Shown piece by piece: positions 7,270-14,393 of a DNA stretch of 39,757 nucleotides; the stretch's first letter is position 1, and each line of letters begins with the position of its first letter. Source of the stretch: Mycobacterium sp. E183 (GTDB lineage: Bacteria > Actinomycetota > Actinomycetes > Mycobacteriales > Mycobacteriaceae); contig NZ_LZJN01000095.1 of assembly GCF_001667735.1 (NCBI RefSeq), positions 1 to 39,757 on the forward strand. Reading direction: 5' to 3'. The notes below the pieces were generated by a model. It saw only the letters and a program-made list of their open reading frames with translations. It ran no database searches and had not been told where the DNA came from. Made by a program: the position numbers and the translations under genes.

Positions 7270-8439
7270 CTAATCCGAGGGCGCGAGGATCAAACCGCTG
7301 GTGGGCACCCCGGTGCCCGACGTGACCAGGACGTGCTCGACGTTGTCGACCTGGTTGTAGGACGTGCCGCGCACCTGGCGCACCCCCTCGGTGATGCCGT
7401 TCATGCCGTGGATGTAGGCCTCGCCGAGCAGTCCGCCGTTGGTGTTGATCGGGAACTCTCCGCCCAGCGAGAGCCGCTCGACGGTGGCGAAGTCCTTCGC
7501 CTCGCCGCGCCCGCAGAATCCGAGTTCCTCCAGCTGGGTGAACACGAACGGCGTGAAATGGTCGTAGATGAAGGCGGTTTGGATGTCCTGCGGCTTGAGG
7601 CCCGAGTCGCGCCACAGCCGCTGGGCGACCACACCCATTTCGGGCAGGCCGGTGATGTCGTCGCGGTAGTAACTGGTCATCATCTCGCCGTTGGCGGCCG
7701 CCCCCTGGGCGGCCGCGGTGATGATGGCCGGCGGCTGCCGGAGGTCGCGCGCGCGTTCGGCGCTGGTGACCACGAGCGCGACCCCGCCGTCGCTCTCCTG
7801 GCAGCAATCCAGCAGCCGCAGCACGGGTTCGACGATCCAACGCGAATTCTGGTGGTCTTCCAGTGTGATCGGGCGCTGGTAGAACCAGGCGTCGGGATTG
7901 CGGGCCGCGTGTGTGCGGTCCACGACCGCGATGCGGCCGAAGTCCTCGTTCGTGACGCCGTAGGTCGACATGTAACGCTGGGCGTGCATCGCGACCCACG
8001 CGGCGGGGGTGAGCAAGCCAAAGGGCGCGTAATGCGCCATGAACAAAGGGGTTCCGAGGTCGGTGCGCCCGCTGCCGCCGAACCGCATGCCGGAGCGTTC
8101 GTTGAAGGCGCGCCAGCACACCACCACGTCGGCGACGCCCGTCGCGACGGCCATCGCGGCGTGCACGACGGTACCGGCCGCGGCCCCGCCGCCGTGGTGC
8201 ACGCGGGAGAAGAAGCTCAGGTCACCGATGCCGACGTTGCGCGCGATCTCGATCTCATCGCTGGAATCCATGGTGAAGGTGACCATGCCGTCGACGTCGC
8301 TGGGTGCCAGTCCGGCGTCGTCGAGTGCGGCGCTCACCGCCTCGCAAGCCAATTGTAGTTCGCTGCGGCCGGACTCCTTGGAGAATTCGGTCTGGCCGAT
8401 CCCGACGATGGCGGCGGCGCCCGGCAGCGAGCCGCTCAT
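7270..8439 (-). CDS. Thiolase-fold lipid-transfer/aldolase protein (Ltp2-like)
   Basis: A 389-residue thiolase-superfamily protein of the SCP-x/Ltp type, beginning with AAIVGIGQTEFSKESGRS. It has the HHGGGAAAGTVVHAAMAVAT region near 80-100 and a C-terminal HVLVTSGTGVPTSG in place of the classical GGGxGxA thiolase motif. The fold is therefore present but the canonical thiolytic cysteines are not evident. This is the pattern of Ltp2 (Rv3540c), the retro-aldolase that works with the DUF35 domain of ChsH2 to cleave a beta-hydroxyacyl-CoA in cholesterol side-chain degradation. The ATG overlaps the stop of the MaoC gene (ATGA). A DUF35 partner and two hot-dog proteins are encoded in the same operon, which supports an aldolase rather than a thiolase role. 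The substrate (steroid, branched or other acyl-CoA) is unknown. Confidence 0.85.
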   Translation of the reverse strand: MSGSLPGAAAIVGIGQTEFSKESGRSELQLACEAVSAALDDAGLAPSDVDGMVTFTMDSSDEIEIARNVGIGDLSFFSRVHHGGGAAAGTVVHAAMAVATGVADVVVCWRAFNERSGMRFGGSGRTDLGTPLFMAHYAPFGLLTPAAWVAMHAQRYMSTYGVTNEDFGRIAVVDRTHAARNPDAWFYQRPITLEDHQNSRWIVEPVLRLLDCCQESDGGVALVVTSAERARDLRQPPAIITAAAQGAAANGEMMTSYYRDDITGLPEMGVVAQRLWRDSGLKPQDIQTAFIYDHFTPFVFTQLEELGFCGRGEAKDFATVERLSLGGEFPINTNGGLLGEAYIHGMNGITEGVRQVRGTSYNQVDNVEHVLVTSGTGVPTSGLILAPSD

Positions 8440-8891
8440 GCGCCCGCCTCGTCGAGCAGGCTGAGGACCGCGGTGCCCGAGACGTGGTCACCCAGGCTGT
8501 TCGAACCCTTGAACGTCACCTCGACGAAGTTCTCACCACCGGTGCCCTCGGTCTTCCCGGTGACGCTGCCGGTGAAGCGTAGCGGGTCGTCCGGAAAGCA
8601 CGGCACGCCAAGGCGTATCGACAGCTTCTTGACCATCGCTTCGGGTCCGGCCCAGTCGGTGAGGAACCGGACGCAGTAGCCGTTGGTGGTCAGGATGTTC
8701 ATGAACAGGTTGGGCGAACCCTGCTTCTTGGCGTAGTCGCGGTCGTGGTGCACGGGCATGAAGTCGCGGGTCGCGATCGCCCCGGCGACGATCATCGTTG
8801 TGGTGATCGGGACTTCGAGCGGGGTGACCTCGTCGCCGATGGAGATGTCCGCCCAGCGCAGGGTGGTGGTGCGGCTCGCGGTGGTCGTCAT
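8436..8891 (-). CDS. MaoC-like enoyl-CoA hydratase (ChsH1-like)
   Basis: A 151-residue single hot-dog-domain protein of the MaoC/hydratase-2 family. It hydrates an enoyl-CoA to a beta-hydroxyacyl-CoA. The hydratase loop is visible as RDFMPVHHDRDYA near residue 43, with the His and Asp expected in the (D/N)xxxxHxD active site. Its length equals that of small ChsH1-type subunits (Rv3541c), which pair with the hot-dog domain of ChsH2. It overlaps both neighbours by ATGA junctions: the acyl-CoA dehydrogenase remnant upstream and the Ltp2-like gene downstream. In this operon the likely partner subunit is the hot-dog protein at 9435-9980. Substrate specificity is not readable. Confidence 0.85.
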   Translation of the reverse strand: MTTTASRTTTLRWADISIGDEVTPLEVPITTTMIVAGAIATRDFMPVHHDRDYAKKQGSPNLFMNILTTNGYCVRFLTDWAGPEAMVKKLSIRLGVPCFPDDPLRFTGSVTGKTEGTGGENFVEVTFKGSNSLGDHVSGTAVLSLLDEAGA

Positions 8892-9016
8892 GAAAGTCCT
8901 TCCGAATACGTCGCGCCGATGCCGCCGTGGACGTGCCGGGCGGTCGCGGCGACGCGCGCGCCGGCCTCCGCGGCCCAGGATTCGGGCTTAGGCTCTTCGG
9001 TGAAGGTGAAGTCCAT
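8888..9016 (-). pseudogene. Acyl-CoA dehydrogenase remnant (in-frame internal deletion, 42 codons)
   Basis: A 42-codon frame, ATG 9016 to TGA 8888. It starts MDFTFTEE, a typical acyl-CoA dehydrogenase N-terminus. It then jumps to AEAGARVAATARHVHGGIGA, which reads like the C-terminal region of the same family (the QHVHGGxG segment near residue 350 in full-length enzymes). About 300 codons seem to be missing, while both ends stay in frame and the ATGA overlap with the next gene is kept. The catalytic Glu and FAD-binding parts are absent, so it cannot be an active dehydrogenase. It sits where an igr-type operon would hold a fadE/chsE gene. Alternatively it is translated only to couple the downstream MaoC gene. 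Confidence 0.7.
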
Positions 9017-9024
9017 GCCCCCGC

Positions 9025-9435
9025 CTACCCAACCGGCCGGAACTGGTGCAGCACCAAGTCTTCGGAGCCAGGACCGTCGAAACTTTGGTAACACACCTCG
9101 ACCGGCATCCCCGTTCTCACGTCGGCCGGGTCGATGCCGGTCAGGTTGGATACCAGCCGCACGCCCTCTTCGAGTTCCACCAGCACGACGACGTAGGGAT
9201 AGTCGAAGAACGGGAACTTCGGTTCGTGCGGCATCACGTAGCTGTAGACGGTGCCGCGCCCCGACGACTCGACGGTGTCCCAGTCCAGGGAACGGCAGTG
9301 GGGGCACATCGGGCGGGGCGGGTGGCGCAGCTGTCCGCATCCGCCGCAGCGCTGGATCAGCAGCTTGTTGTCCCGCAACCCGTTCCAGAAGAACTCGGTG
9401 TCCTTGGTGATGGCCGGCGCAAGTCGGGTCGCCAT
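9025..9435 (-). CDS. DUF35 Zn-ribbon/OB-fold protein (ChsH2 C-domain-like)
   Basis: A 136-residue protein with a DUF35 rubredoxin-like zinc ribbon. Two CxxC pairs are visible as CGGCGQLRHPPRPMCPHC (residues ~31-48), followed by an OB-fold acyl-CoA-associated domain (GRGTVYSYVMPHEP onward). In characterised systems this domain binds thiolase-fold aldolases of the Ltp2 type and is needed for their activity. In ChsH2 (Rv3542c) it is fused to a hot-dog domain; here it is a separate gene. The upstream hot-dog gene stop and this ATG overlap by one base (TGATG), so the two halves are translationally coupled. The TAG stop is 8 nt before the dehydrogenase remnant. Confidence 0.88.
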   Translation of the reverse strand: MATRLAPAITKDTEFFWNGLRDNKLLIQRCGGCGQLRHPPRPMCPHCRSLDWDTVESSGRGTVYSYVMPHEPKFPFFDYPYVVVLVELEEGVRLVSNLTGIDPADVRTGMPVEVCYQSFDGPGSEDLVLHQFRPVG

Positions 9436-9980
9436 CAGCGCTCCGGCCTGAATCGCAGCACCCGGAATCGCTGCCTTCCCAGAACTTCTCCGTTCTGGTC
9501 GGTGTAGGTGGTCAGCCAGGTCAAAAAGAAGCCGGTGCCCAGCGCCGTCTTCTTCTCCTCGGAGACCGATTCGTACACCGTCGTCGCGCTGATGATGTCG
9601 CCCAGGCGCGGGTAACGCTCGATCTCGAACTCCGAGTTGGTCGCCACGGTGCTGGTGTAACCGGCCTCGTCCAGGAACGCCGTTGGGTTGCCTTTGATTT
9701 CGACGGGAGCGCCACCGCGCTCGCCGATGCCCTCCAGGAGCGGTGACGGCATGGTCCAGGTCTGCAGCATCACCGGCGGCGACACGATGCCTCCGAACCG
9801 CGATCTCTCGGCGAACTCCGGGTCGAGGTAAACGGGATTCATGTCGGCCATCGCGTACGCCCAGTGCCGGATCATCGGCTGGTTGACCGGATCTGGGGCC
9901 AGCGAGGGCTTTCCGGTGCCGCCGGTCGGTTGACCGACCAGGGCCTTAACCTTGGCGCTGACGGTTTCTGAGTCGGTCAC
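9435..9980 (-). CDS. Hot-dog-fold hydratase/dehydratase subunit (ChsH2 N-domain-like)
   Basis: A 181-residue hot-dog protein of the FAS1-type dehydratase/MaoC N-terminal family. The segment RHWAYAMADMNPVYLDPEFA corresponds to the hydratase loop, with Asn-Pro and Tyr where active subunits carry His. SRFGGIVSPPVMLQTW follows. The fold and order match the N-terminal half of ChsH2, the non-catalytic partner of ChsH1. The start chosen is GTG 9980, because an AGGAGGA ribosome site lies about 9 nt upstream (near 9990). An in-frame ATG at 10019 lies upstream of that site. It is the first gene of the minus-strand operon and is divergent from the aldehyde dehydrogenase. The substrate is unknown. Confidence 0.85.
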   Translation of the reverse strand: MTDSETVSAKVKALVGQPTGGTGKPSLAPDPVNQPMIRHWAYAMADMNPVYLDPEFAERSRFGGIVSPPVMLQTWTMPSPLLEGIGERGGAPVEIKGNPTAFLDEAGYTSTVATNSEFEIERYPRLGDIISATTVYESVSEEKKTALGTGFFLTWLTTYTDQNGEVLGRQRFRVLRFRPER

Positions 9981-10341
9981 TTGTGGCTGTCCTCCTACTG
10001 TGCGGTGGCGCGAGGTCACGAGAACGAAAAGTTCGGTGGTGACGTCATTTAAGTAAACCGGCGCCGTCGCGCGGATCCCGCGACGGTTGGTAAGGATTGC
10101 GCGTCGGGAAGGGAAGGAAACGCGGTGGAAAAGCGGTCCGCACGGCGGCCTCCCGGATAAGCGATCCGACAGATTGGGGTGATGTGTCTTGCGGCCTTGT
10201 GTTTACCCTGGCGCCCCGTCCCTGTCAACACCGATACGAAGCGCGAAAACGGTGTGCAATTCGCGTGGTTGATGATTGACCGCACGGGAGCGCGGGTGTA
10301 CACCAAGTGGTTAGATGACCGACGTTCGGGTGAGGAAGCGC
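9981..10341. promoter_or_regulatory. Divergent regulatory region of the aldolase operon and aldehyde dehydrogenase
   Basis: 361 bp with no convincing gene. Visible elements are the inverted repeat CGCGAA(10242-10247)/TTCGCG(10260-10265) and an overlapping inverted pair ACACCG(10229-10234)/CGGTGT(10250-10255). There is also an AGGAGGA ribosome site for the leftward hot-dog gene and GAGGAAG for the rightward ATG 10342. Short frames here give unrecognisable products. The TetR protein at 6653-7258 is the obvious candidate to bind the inverted repeats. Confidence 0.5.
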
Positions 10342-11811
10342 ATGACCGAGCTACAGACTCAGCGATCCCTTGTCGACACCTATCAGCTCTACATCGACGG
10401 CAGATGGGTCGAGCCGGAGGGCGGCCGCTACGACGACATCAACCCGGCCACCGAACAACCCGTCGGCACCGCCCCCGACGCGAGCGTCGCCCAGGTCGGC
10501 GCGGCCATCGGCGCAGCCCGCCGGGCCTTCGACGACGGGCCCTGGGGCACAATGGATCCGGATCAGCGGGCCGGCTGCCTGAACCAGCTGGGTGAGGCCC
10601 TGCTCAAGCACGCCGACGAGATCTTCGCGCTGTCCCAGGTCGAATGGGGCTGCGTCACAAACGAGCGGATGATGCAGATCGACGGCGCCGGCTACATGTC
10701 CATGCATGCCGCCCAGCTCGCCACCAAGCTGATCGACCAGCCGGTCACCGGGATCGGCGCCGGAACGACGTTGCTGCGCCACGAGCCGCTCGGCGTCGTC
10801 TCGATCCTGACGCCGTGGAACTTCCCGCACTGCCTCAACGTCATGAAGGTGAACAACGCGCTGGCCGCGGGCAACACCGTCGTGCTCAAACCCTCACCGC
10901 TGACGCCGCTGGCCGGGCTCGCGCTCGCGCGCATCATCGACGAGGAGACCGACATCCCGCCCGGCGTGGTCAATGTCGTCACGCCGTCGGGCCTCGAGGC
11001 CGCCAAGCTGCTCACGACGGATCCGCGCATCGACATGATCAGCTTCACCGGCAGTTCCGCCGTTGGTTGCGAAGTCATGCGGTCGGCGGGCGACGCCATG
11101 AAGCGGCTGTTGCTGGAGTGCGGCGGGAAGTCGGCCAGCATCATCCTCGACGACACGCAGGTGACCGACGACATGCTGCGGCAGATGCTGTTCGACTGCT
11201 GCTCGTTGCATGCCGGGCAGGCCTGCATCCTGCACAGCCGGCTGCTGCTTCCCGATTCGCTGCACGACGACGTCGTCGATCGGCTCGTCGCGCTGGCCCG
11301 CGACGTCAAGGTAGGCGACCCCACCGACCCGACGGTGCAAATGGGCCCGCTGATCAGCGCGGCGCAACGCGACCGGGTGCAGGCGCACGTCGACGGCGCG
11401 GTCCGCGACGGCGCGACGCTGGCCACCGGCGGCGGTCGCCCGGTCGGCCTGGACGTCGGCTACTACTTCGAACCGACGATTCTCACCGGCGTGCAACCGG
11501 ATTCGACGATCGCGCAGGAGGAAGTGTTCGGCCCCGTGCTCTCGGTGCTGCGCTACCGCGATGACGACGACGCCGTCGCGATCGCGAACAACTCGTGCTA
11601 CGGGCTGTCCGGCGCCGTATGGGGCGCCGACGTCGACCGGGCTGTGGCGATCGCCCGGCGCATGCGCACGGGCCAGGTCGCGGTGAACGGCATCGGGCCG
11701 GGCGACGCGCCGTTCGGCGGCTTCAAACTGAGCGGGTTCGGCCGGGAGAGCGGCGGGATCAGCGGCTTGCATCAGTACATGGAGGTGAAGGCCATCGGAG
11801 TTCCGGCGTGA
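10342..11811 (+). CDS. NAD(P)+-dependent aldehyde dehydrogenase
   Basis: A 489-residue aldehyde dehydrogenase that oxidises an aldehyde to its acid. Motifs in order: ILTPWNFPHCLNV near 155, FTGSSAVG near 235, the general-base Glu in LLLECGGKSA near 257, and the catalytic Cys in HAGQACILHSR near 293. EEVFGPVLSVLRY lies near 395. The start ATG 10342 is preferred over the in-frame ATG 10315 because GAGGAAG lies just before it. It is divergent from the hydratase/aldolase operon, and its last codons overlap the start of a truncated CoA-transferase gene (GTGA). A retro-aldolase product that is an aldehyde would be a logical substrate, as in bacterial bile-salt side-chain degradation where an aldolase is followed by an aldehyde dehydrogenase. 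That link is inference. Confidence 0.88.
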   Translation: MTELQTQRSLVDTYQLYIDGRWVEPEGGRYDDINPATEQPVGTAPDASVAQVGAAIGAARRAFDDGPWGTMDPDQRAGCLNQLGEALLKHADEIFALSQVEWGCVTNERMMQIDGAGYMSMHAAQLATKLIDQPVTGIGAGTTLLRHEPLGVVSILTPWNFPHCLNVMKVNNALAAGNTVVLKPSPLTPLAGLALARIIDEETDIPPGVVNVVTPSGLEAAKLLTTDPRIDMISFTGSSAVGCEVMRSAGDAMKRLLLECGGKSASIILDDTQVTDDMLRQMLFDCCSLHAGQACILHSRLLLPDSLHDDVVDRLVALARDVKVGDPTDPTVQMGPLISAAQRDRVQAHVDGAVRDGATLATGGGRPVGLDVGYYFEPTILTGVQPDSTIAQEEVFGPVLSVLRYRDDDDAVAIANNSCYGLSGAVWGADVDRAVAIARRMRTGQVAVNGIGPGDAPFGGFKLSGFGRESGGISGLHQYMEVKAIGVPA

Positions 11812-11873
11812 CGGAGCCGCTCGCGGGGATCCACGTCGTCGCACTCGCCACCGAGGAGGTCGGGCCGGCCTAG
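11808..11873 (+). pseudogene. Truncated CaiB/BaiF-type CoA-transferase gene (N-terminal remnant)
   Basis: Starts with GTG overlapping the aldehyde dehydrogenase stop (GTGA). It encodes about 21 residues, LAGIHVVALATEEVGPA being the core, then stops. The pattern LxGIxVVxLxTxxxGP is the conserved N-terminus of family III CoA-transferases, normally about 400 residues long. After the stop another frame reads on to a TAA at 11939-11941 (LAERVIGELPLNAGAVSIS), perhaps the other end of the deletion. I infer a decayed gene that once followed the aldehyde dehydrogenase in an operon. The match is short, so confidence is moderate. Confidence 0.5.
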
Positions 11874-11969
11874 GCCTGTCCTTGGCCGAACGGGTCATCG
11901 GTGAGCTGCCGCTCAACGCCGGAGCCGTGAGCATTTCGTAAACGGCCCGTCACATGCGAGGCTGCTGGC

Positions 11970-12878
11970 ATGGTCATCGAGATCGCCCGCCCGAAGCTCG
12001 AAGGAAACATTGCCGTCGGGGAGGACCGCCAGATCGGCTTCGCCGAATTCGGCGACCCGCAGGGGCGCGCGATGTTCTGGTTCCACGGAACGCCCGGCGC
12101 CCGCCGGCAGATCCCGGTAGAGGCGCGCGTCTACGCCGAGAACCATCACATCCGCCTGATCGGCTTGGACCGTCCCGGAACCGGCTCCTCGACGCCCCAC
12201 CGCTATCCGAATATCCGGGCCTTCGCCGACGACCTGGGCACCATCGCCGACACGCTGGGCATCGACAAGATGGCCGTCATCGGCCTGTCCGGCGGCGGCC
12301 CCTACGCGCTGGCGGCCGCCGCCGTGCTCTCCGATCGCGTCGTGGCGGCCGGCATCCTCGGCGGCGTCGCGCCCTTCCTCGGCGACGAGGGCATCACCAG
12401 CGGGCTGATGAACCTGGGCAAGCGGATGGCGCCCCTGCTGAAGCTGGGCGGCGATCCCCTGCGGATCGGCGCGAGTCTGGTCATCCGGATGATCCGCCCG
12501 GTCGCGAACCCCGGGCTGCTGCTCTACGCCGCGATATCGCCCGAGGGCGACCGGCGCCTGTTGACCCGGCCGGAGTTCGGCGCCATGTTCCTCGACGACC
12601 TGCTCAACGGCAGCCGCAAGCAACTGGCGGCCCCGTTCAACGACATCATCCTGTTCACCCAGGACTGGGGATTCCGGCTCGACGAGGTCAAGGTCCCGGT
12701 CCGCTGGTGGCACGGCGACAGCGACCACATCGTGCCGTTCGCGCACGGCGAGCACGTGGTGTCCCTGCTGCCCGACTGCGAGCTGATCGTGCTGCCGGGC
12801 GAGAGCCACCTCGGCGGCCTGGGCCGCGGCGAGGAGATCCTGTCCACCCTGACCAAGATCTGGGACGAGCAAGGCTGA
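11970..12878 (+). CDS. Alpha/beta hydrolase (Rv1191-like)
   Basis: A 302-residue alpha/beta-hydrolase. The oxyanion HGTPGARRQIP segment is near residue 40 and the nucleophile Ser in GLSGGGPYALAAA near 110. The acid Asp lies in HGDSDHIVPF near 252 and the His in GESHLGGLG near 277, so the triad is complete. The N-terminus MVIEIARPKLEGN resembles M. tuberculosis Rv1191 from recall, and the same neighbour (fadD36) follows. The substrate is not identifiable; esterase or epoxide-hydrolase-like activity is possible. The start ATG 11970 lacks an obvious ribosome site. The gene begins right after the CoA-transferase remnant, marking the return to the conserved gene order. Confidence 0.86.
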   Translation: MVIEIARPKLEGNIAVGEDRQIGFAEFGDPQGRAMFWFHGTPGARRQIPVEARVYAENHHIRLIGLDRPGTGSSTPHRYPNIRAFADDLGTIADTLGIDKMAVIGLSGGGPYALAAAAVLSDRVVAAGILGGVAPFLGDEGITSGLMNLGKRMAPLLKLGGDPLRIGASLVIRMIRPVANPGLLLYAAISPEGDRRLLTRPEFGAMFLDDLLNGSRKQLAAPFNDIILFTQDWGFRLDEVKVPVRWWHGDSDHIVPFAHGEHVVSLLPDCELIVLPGESHLGGLGRGEEILSTLTKIWDEQG

Positions 12879-12895
12879 CCCTCCCCGCCGCCGGG

Positions 12896-12901
12896 TAGCC
12901 T
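12896..12901 (+). promoter_or_regulatory. -10 hexamer of fadD36
   Basis: TAGCCT, 6 nt before GTG 12908; leaderless spacing. Confidence 0.45.
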
Positions 12902-12907
12902 GCTGAA

Positions 12908-14329
12908 GTGCTGCTGGCGTCCCTGAATCCCGCGGCGGTCAACGCCACCGACATCGCCGACGCGGTGCGCATCGACGGCGCCGTGCTGAGCCGCAGCGAC
13001 CTGGTCGGCGCCGCCACCTCGGTGGCCGAGCGGGTCGCCGGGGCACAGCGGGTCGCGATCCTGGCCACGCCGACCGCGTCGACGGTGCTGGCGGTCACCG
13101 GCTGCCTGATCGCCGGCGTGCCGTTCGTCCCGGTGCCCGCCGACGTCGGCGCGTCCGAGCGCCGCCACATGCTCACCGATTCCGGGGTGCGGGCCTGGCT
13201 CGGCCCCGTCCCCGACGAGTCGGAGGGGCTGCCGCACATCCCGGTGCGGCTGCACGCCCGGTCCTGGCACCGCTACCCCGAGCCGTCGCCCGACGCCACC
13301 GCGATGATCATCTACACCTCCGGGACCACCGGGCTGCCCAAGGGCGTGGTGTTGAGCCGGCGCGCGATCGCCGCCGACCTCGACGCCCTGGCGGAGGCCT
13401 GGCAGTGGACACCGGACGACGTGCTGGTGCACGGCCTGCCGTTGTTTCACGTGCACGGGCTGGTACTGGGGTTGCTCGGGTCGCTGCGGATGGGAAACCG
13501 CTTCGTGCACACCGGAAAACCGACACCGGCGAATTACGCGCAGGCCTGTTCGGACGTGGGCGGCACGCTGTTTTTCGGGGTGCCCACGGTGTGGTCGCGG
13601 GTGGCCGGAGACGAGGCCGCCGCCCGGGCGCTGCGCCCGGCGCGGCTGCTGGTGTCCGGGAGCGCACCGCTGCCGGTGCCGGTGTTCGACCGGCTGGCCC
13701 GGCTGACCGGCCATGAGCCGGTCGAACGCTACGGAGCCTCCGAATCGCTGATCACGCTGTCCACCCGCGCGGACGGCGAGCGACGCGCCGGCTGGGTGGG
13801 TCTGCCAATCACCGGCGTGCAGACCAGACTGCTCGACGAGAATGGCGCCCCGGTGCCGCACGACGGGGAAACCGTTGGGCGCCTTGAGGTTCGGGGCCCA
13901 ATGATGTTCGACGGCTACCTGAACCGACCGGAGGCCACCGCCGAGGCGTTCGACGCCGACGGCTGGTACCGCACCGGTGACGTGGCCGTCATCGACGGCG
14001 GCGGCATGCACCGCATCGTGGGCCGCGAGTCGGTGGACCTGATCAAGTCCGGCGGCTACCGGATCGGCGCCGGCGAGATCGAGACCGCGTTGCTCGGCCA
14101 TCCCGGGGTGCGGGAGGCCGCGGTCGTCGGAATGCCGGACCAAGACCTCGGCCAGCGGATCGTCGCGTTCATCGTTGGCGCGGAAGGTCTGGACGCCGAC
14201 GACCTGATCAACCACGTCGCCCAAGAGCTTTCCGTGCACAAGCGGCCGCGCGAGGTGCGGCTGGTGGACGCGCTGCCCCGCAACGCGATGGGCAAGGTGC
14301 TGAAAAAACAGCTGCTGGCCGACGGCTGA
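12908..14329 (+). CDS. fadD36: Acyl-CoA synthetase / AMP-dependent ligase
   Basis: A 473-residue member of the AMP-forming adenylate superfamily, which activates a carboxylic acid to acyl-AMP and then acyl-CoA. The P-loop motif is IIYTSGTTGLPKGVV near residue 137. ERYGASE lies near 278, the A8 hinge YRTGDVAVIDGGG near 355 and the C-terminal Lys motif NAMGKVLKKQLL near 460. All core motifs are intact. It is short for the family because the N-terminus is compact, as in Rv1193 (FadD36). The chain-length preference is not clear. Start GTG 12908 fits the leaderless -10. It is followed, only 64 bp on, by the MFS gene; the PE/PPE/esx block that separates these in M. tuberculosis is absent. Confidence 0.9.
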   Translation: MLLASLNPAAVNATDIADAVRIDGAVLSRSDLVGAATSVAERVAGAQRVAILATPTASTVLAVTGCLIAGVPFVPVPADVGASERRHMLTDSGVRAWLGPVPDESEGLPHIPVRLHARSWHRYPEPSPDATAMIIYTSGTTGLPKGVVLSRRAIAADLDALAEAWQWTPDDVLVHGLPLFHVHGLVLGLLGSLRMGNRFVHTGKPTPANYAQACSDVGGTLFFGVPTVWSRVAGDEAAARALRPARLLVSGSAPLPVPVFDRLARLTGHEPVERYGASESLITLSTRADGERRAGWVGLPITGVQTRLLDENGAPVPHDGETVGRLEVRGPMMFDGYLNRPEATAEAFDADGWYRTGDVAVIDGGGMHRIVGRESVDLIKSGGYRIGAGEIETALLGHPGVREAAVVGMPDQDLGQRIVAFIVGAEGLDADDLINHVAQELSVHKRPREVRLVDALPRNAMGKVLKKQLLADG

Positions 14330-14380
14330 CACGCAGCAAGTTGCCAGCTTCAGCGCCGAGCGTGACCGGCAAGCTTCACC

Positions 14381-14386
14381 TACCGT
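14381..14386 (+). promoter_or_regulatory. -10 hexamer of the MFS transporter gene
   Basis: TACCGT, 7 nt before GTG 14394; leaderless spacing. Confidence 0.4.
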
Positions 14387-14393
14387 CGTAACC

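Noticed and set aside
7270..8119. Extension of the TetR frame into the aldolase gene
   Set aside because: The open frame upstream of ATG 7258 overlaps the aldolase gene out of frame and adds no TetR-like sequence.
10049..10306. Small frames in the divergent region on both strands
   Set aside because: No family resemblance, basic low-complexity products and no ribosome site; the region looks regulatory.
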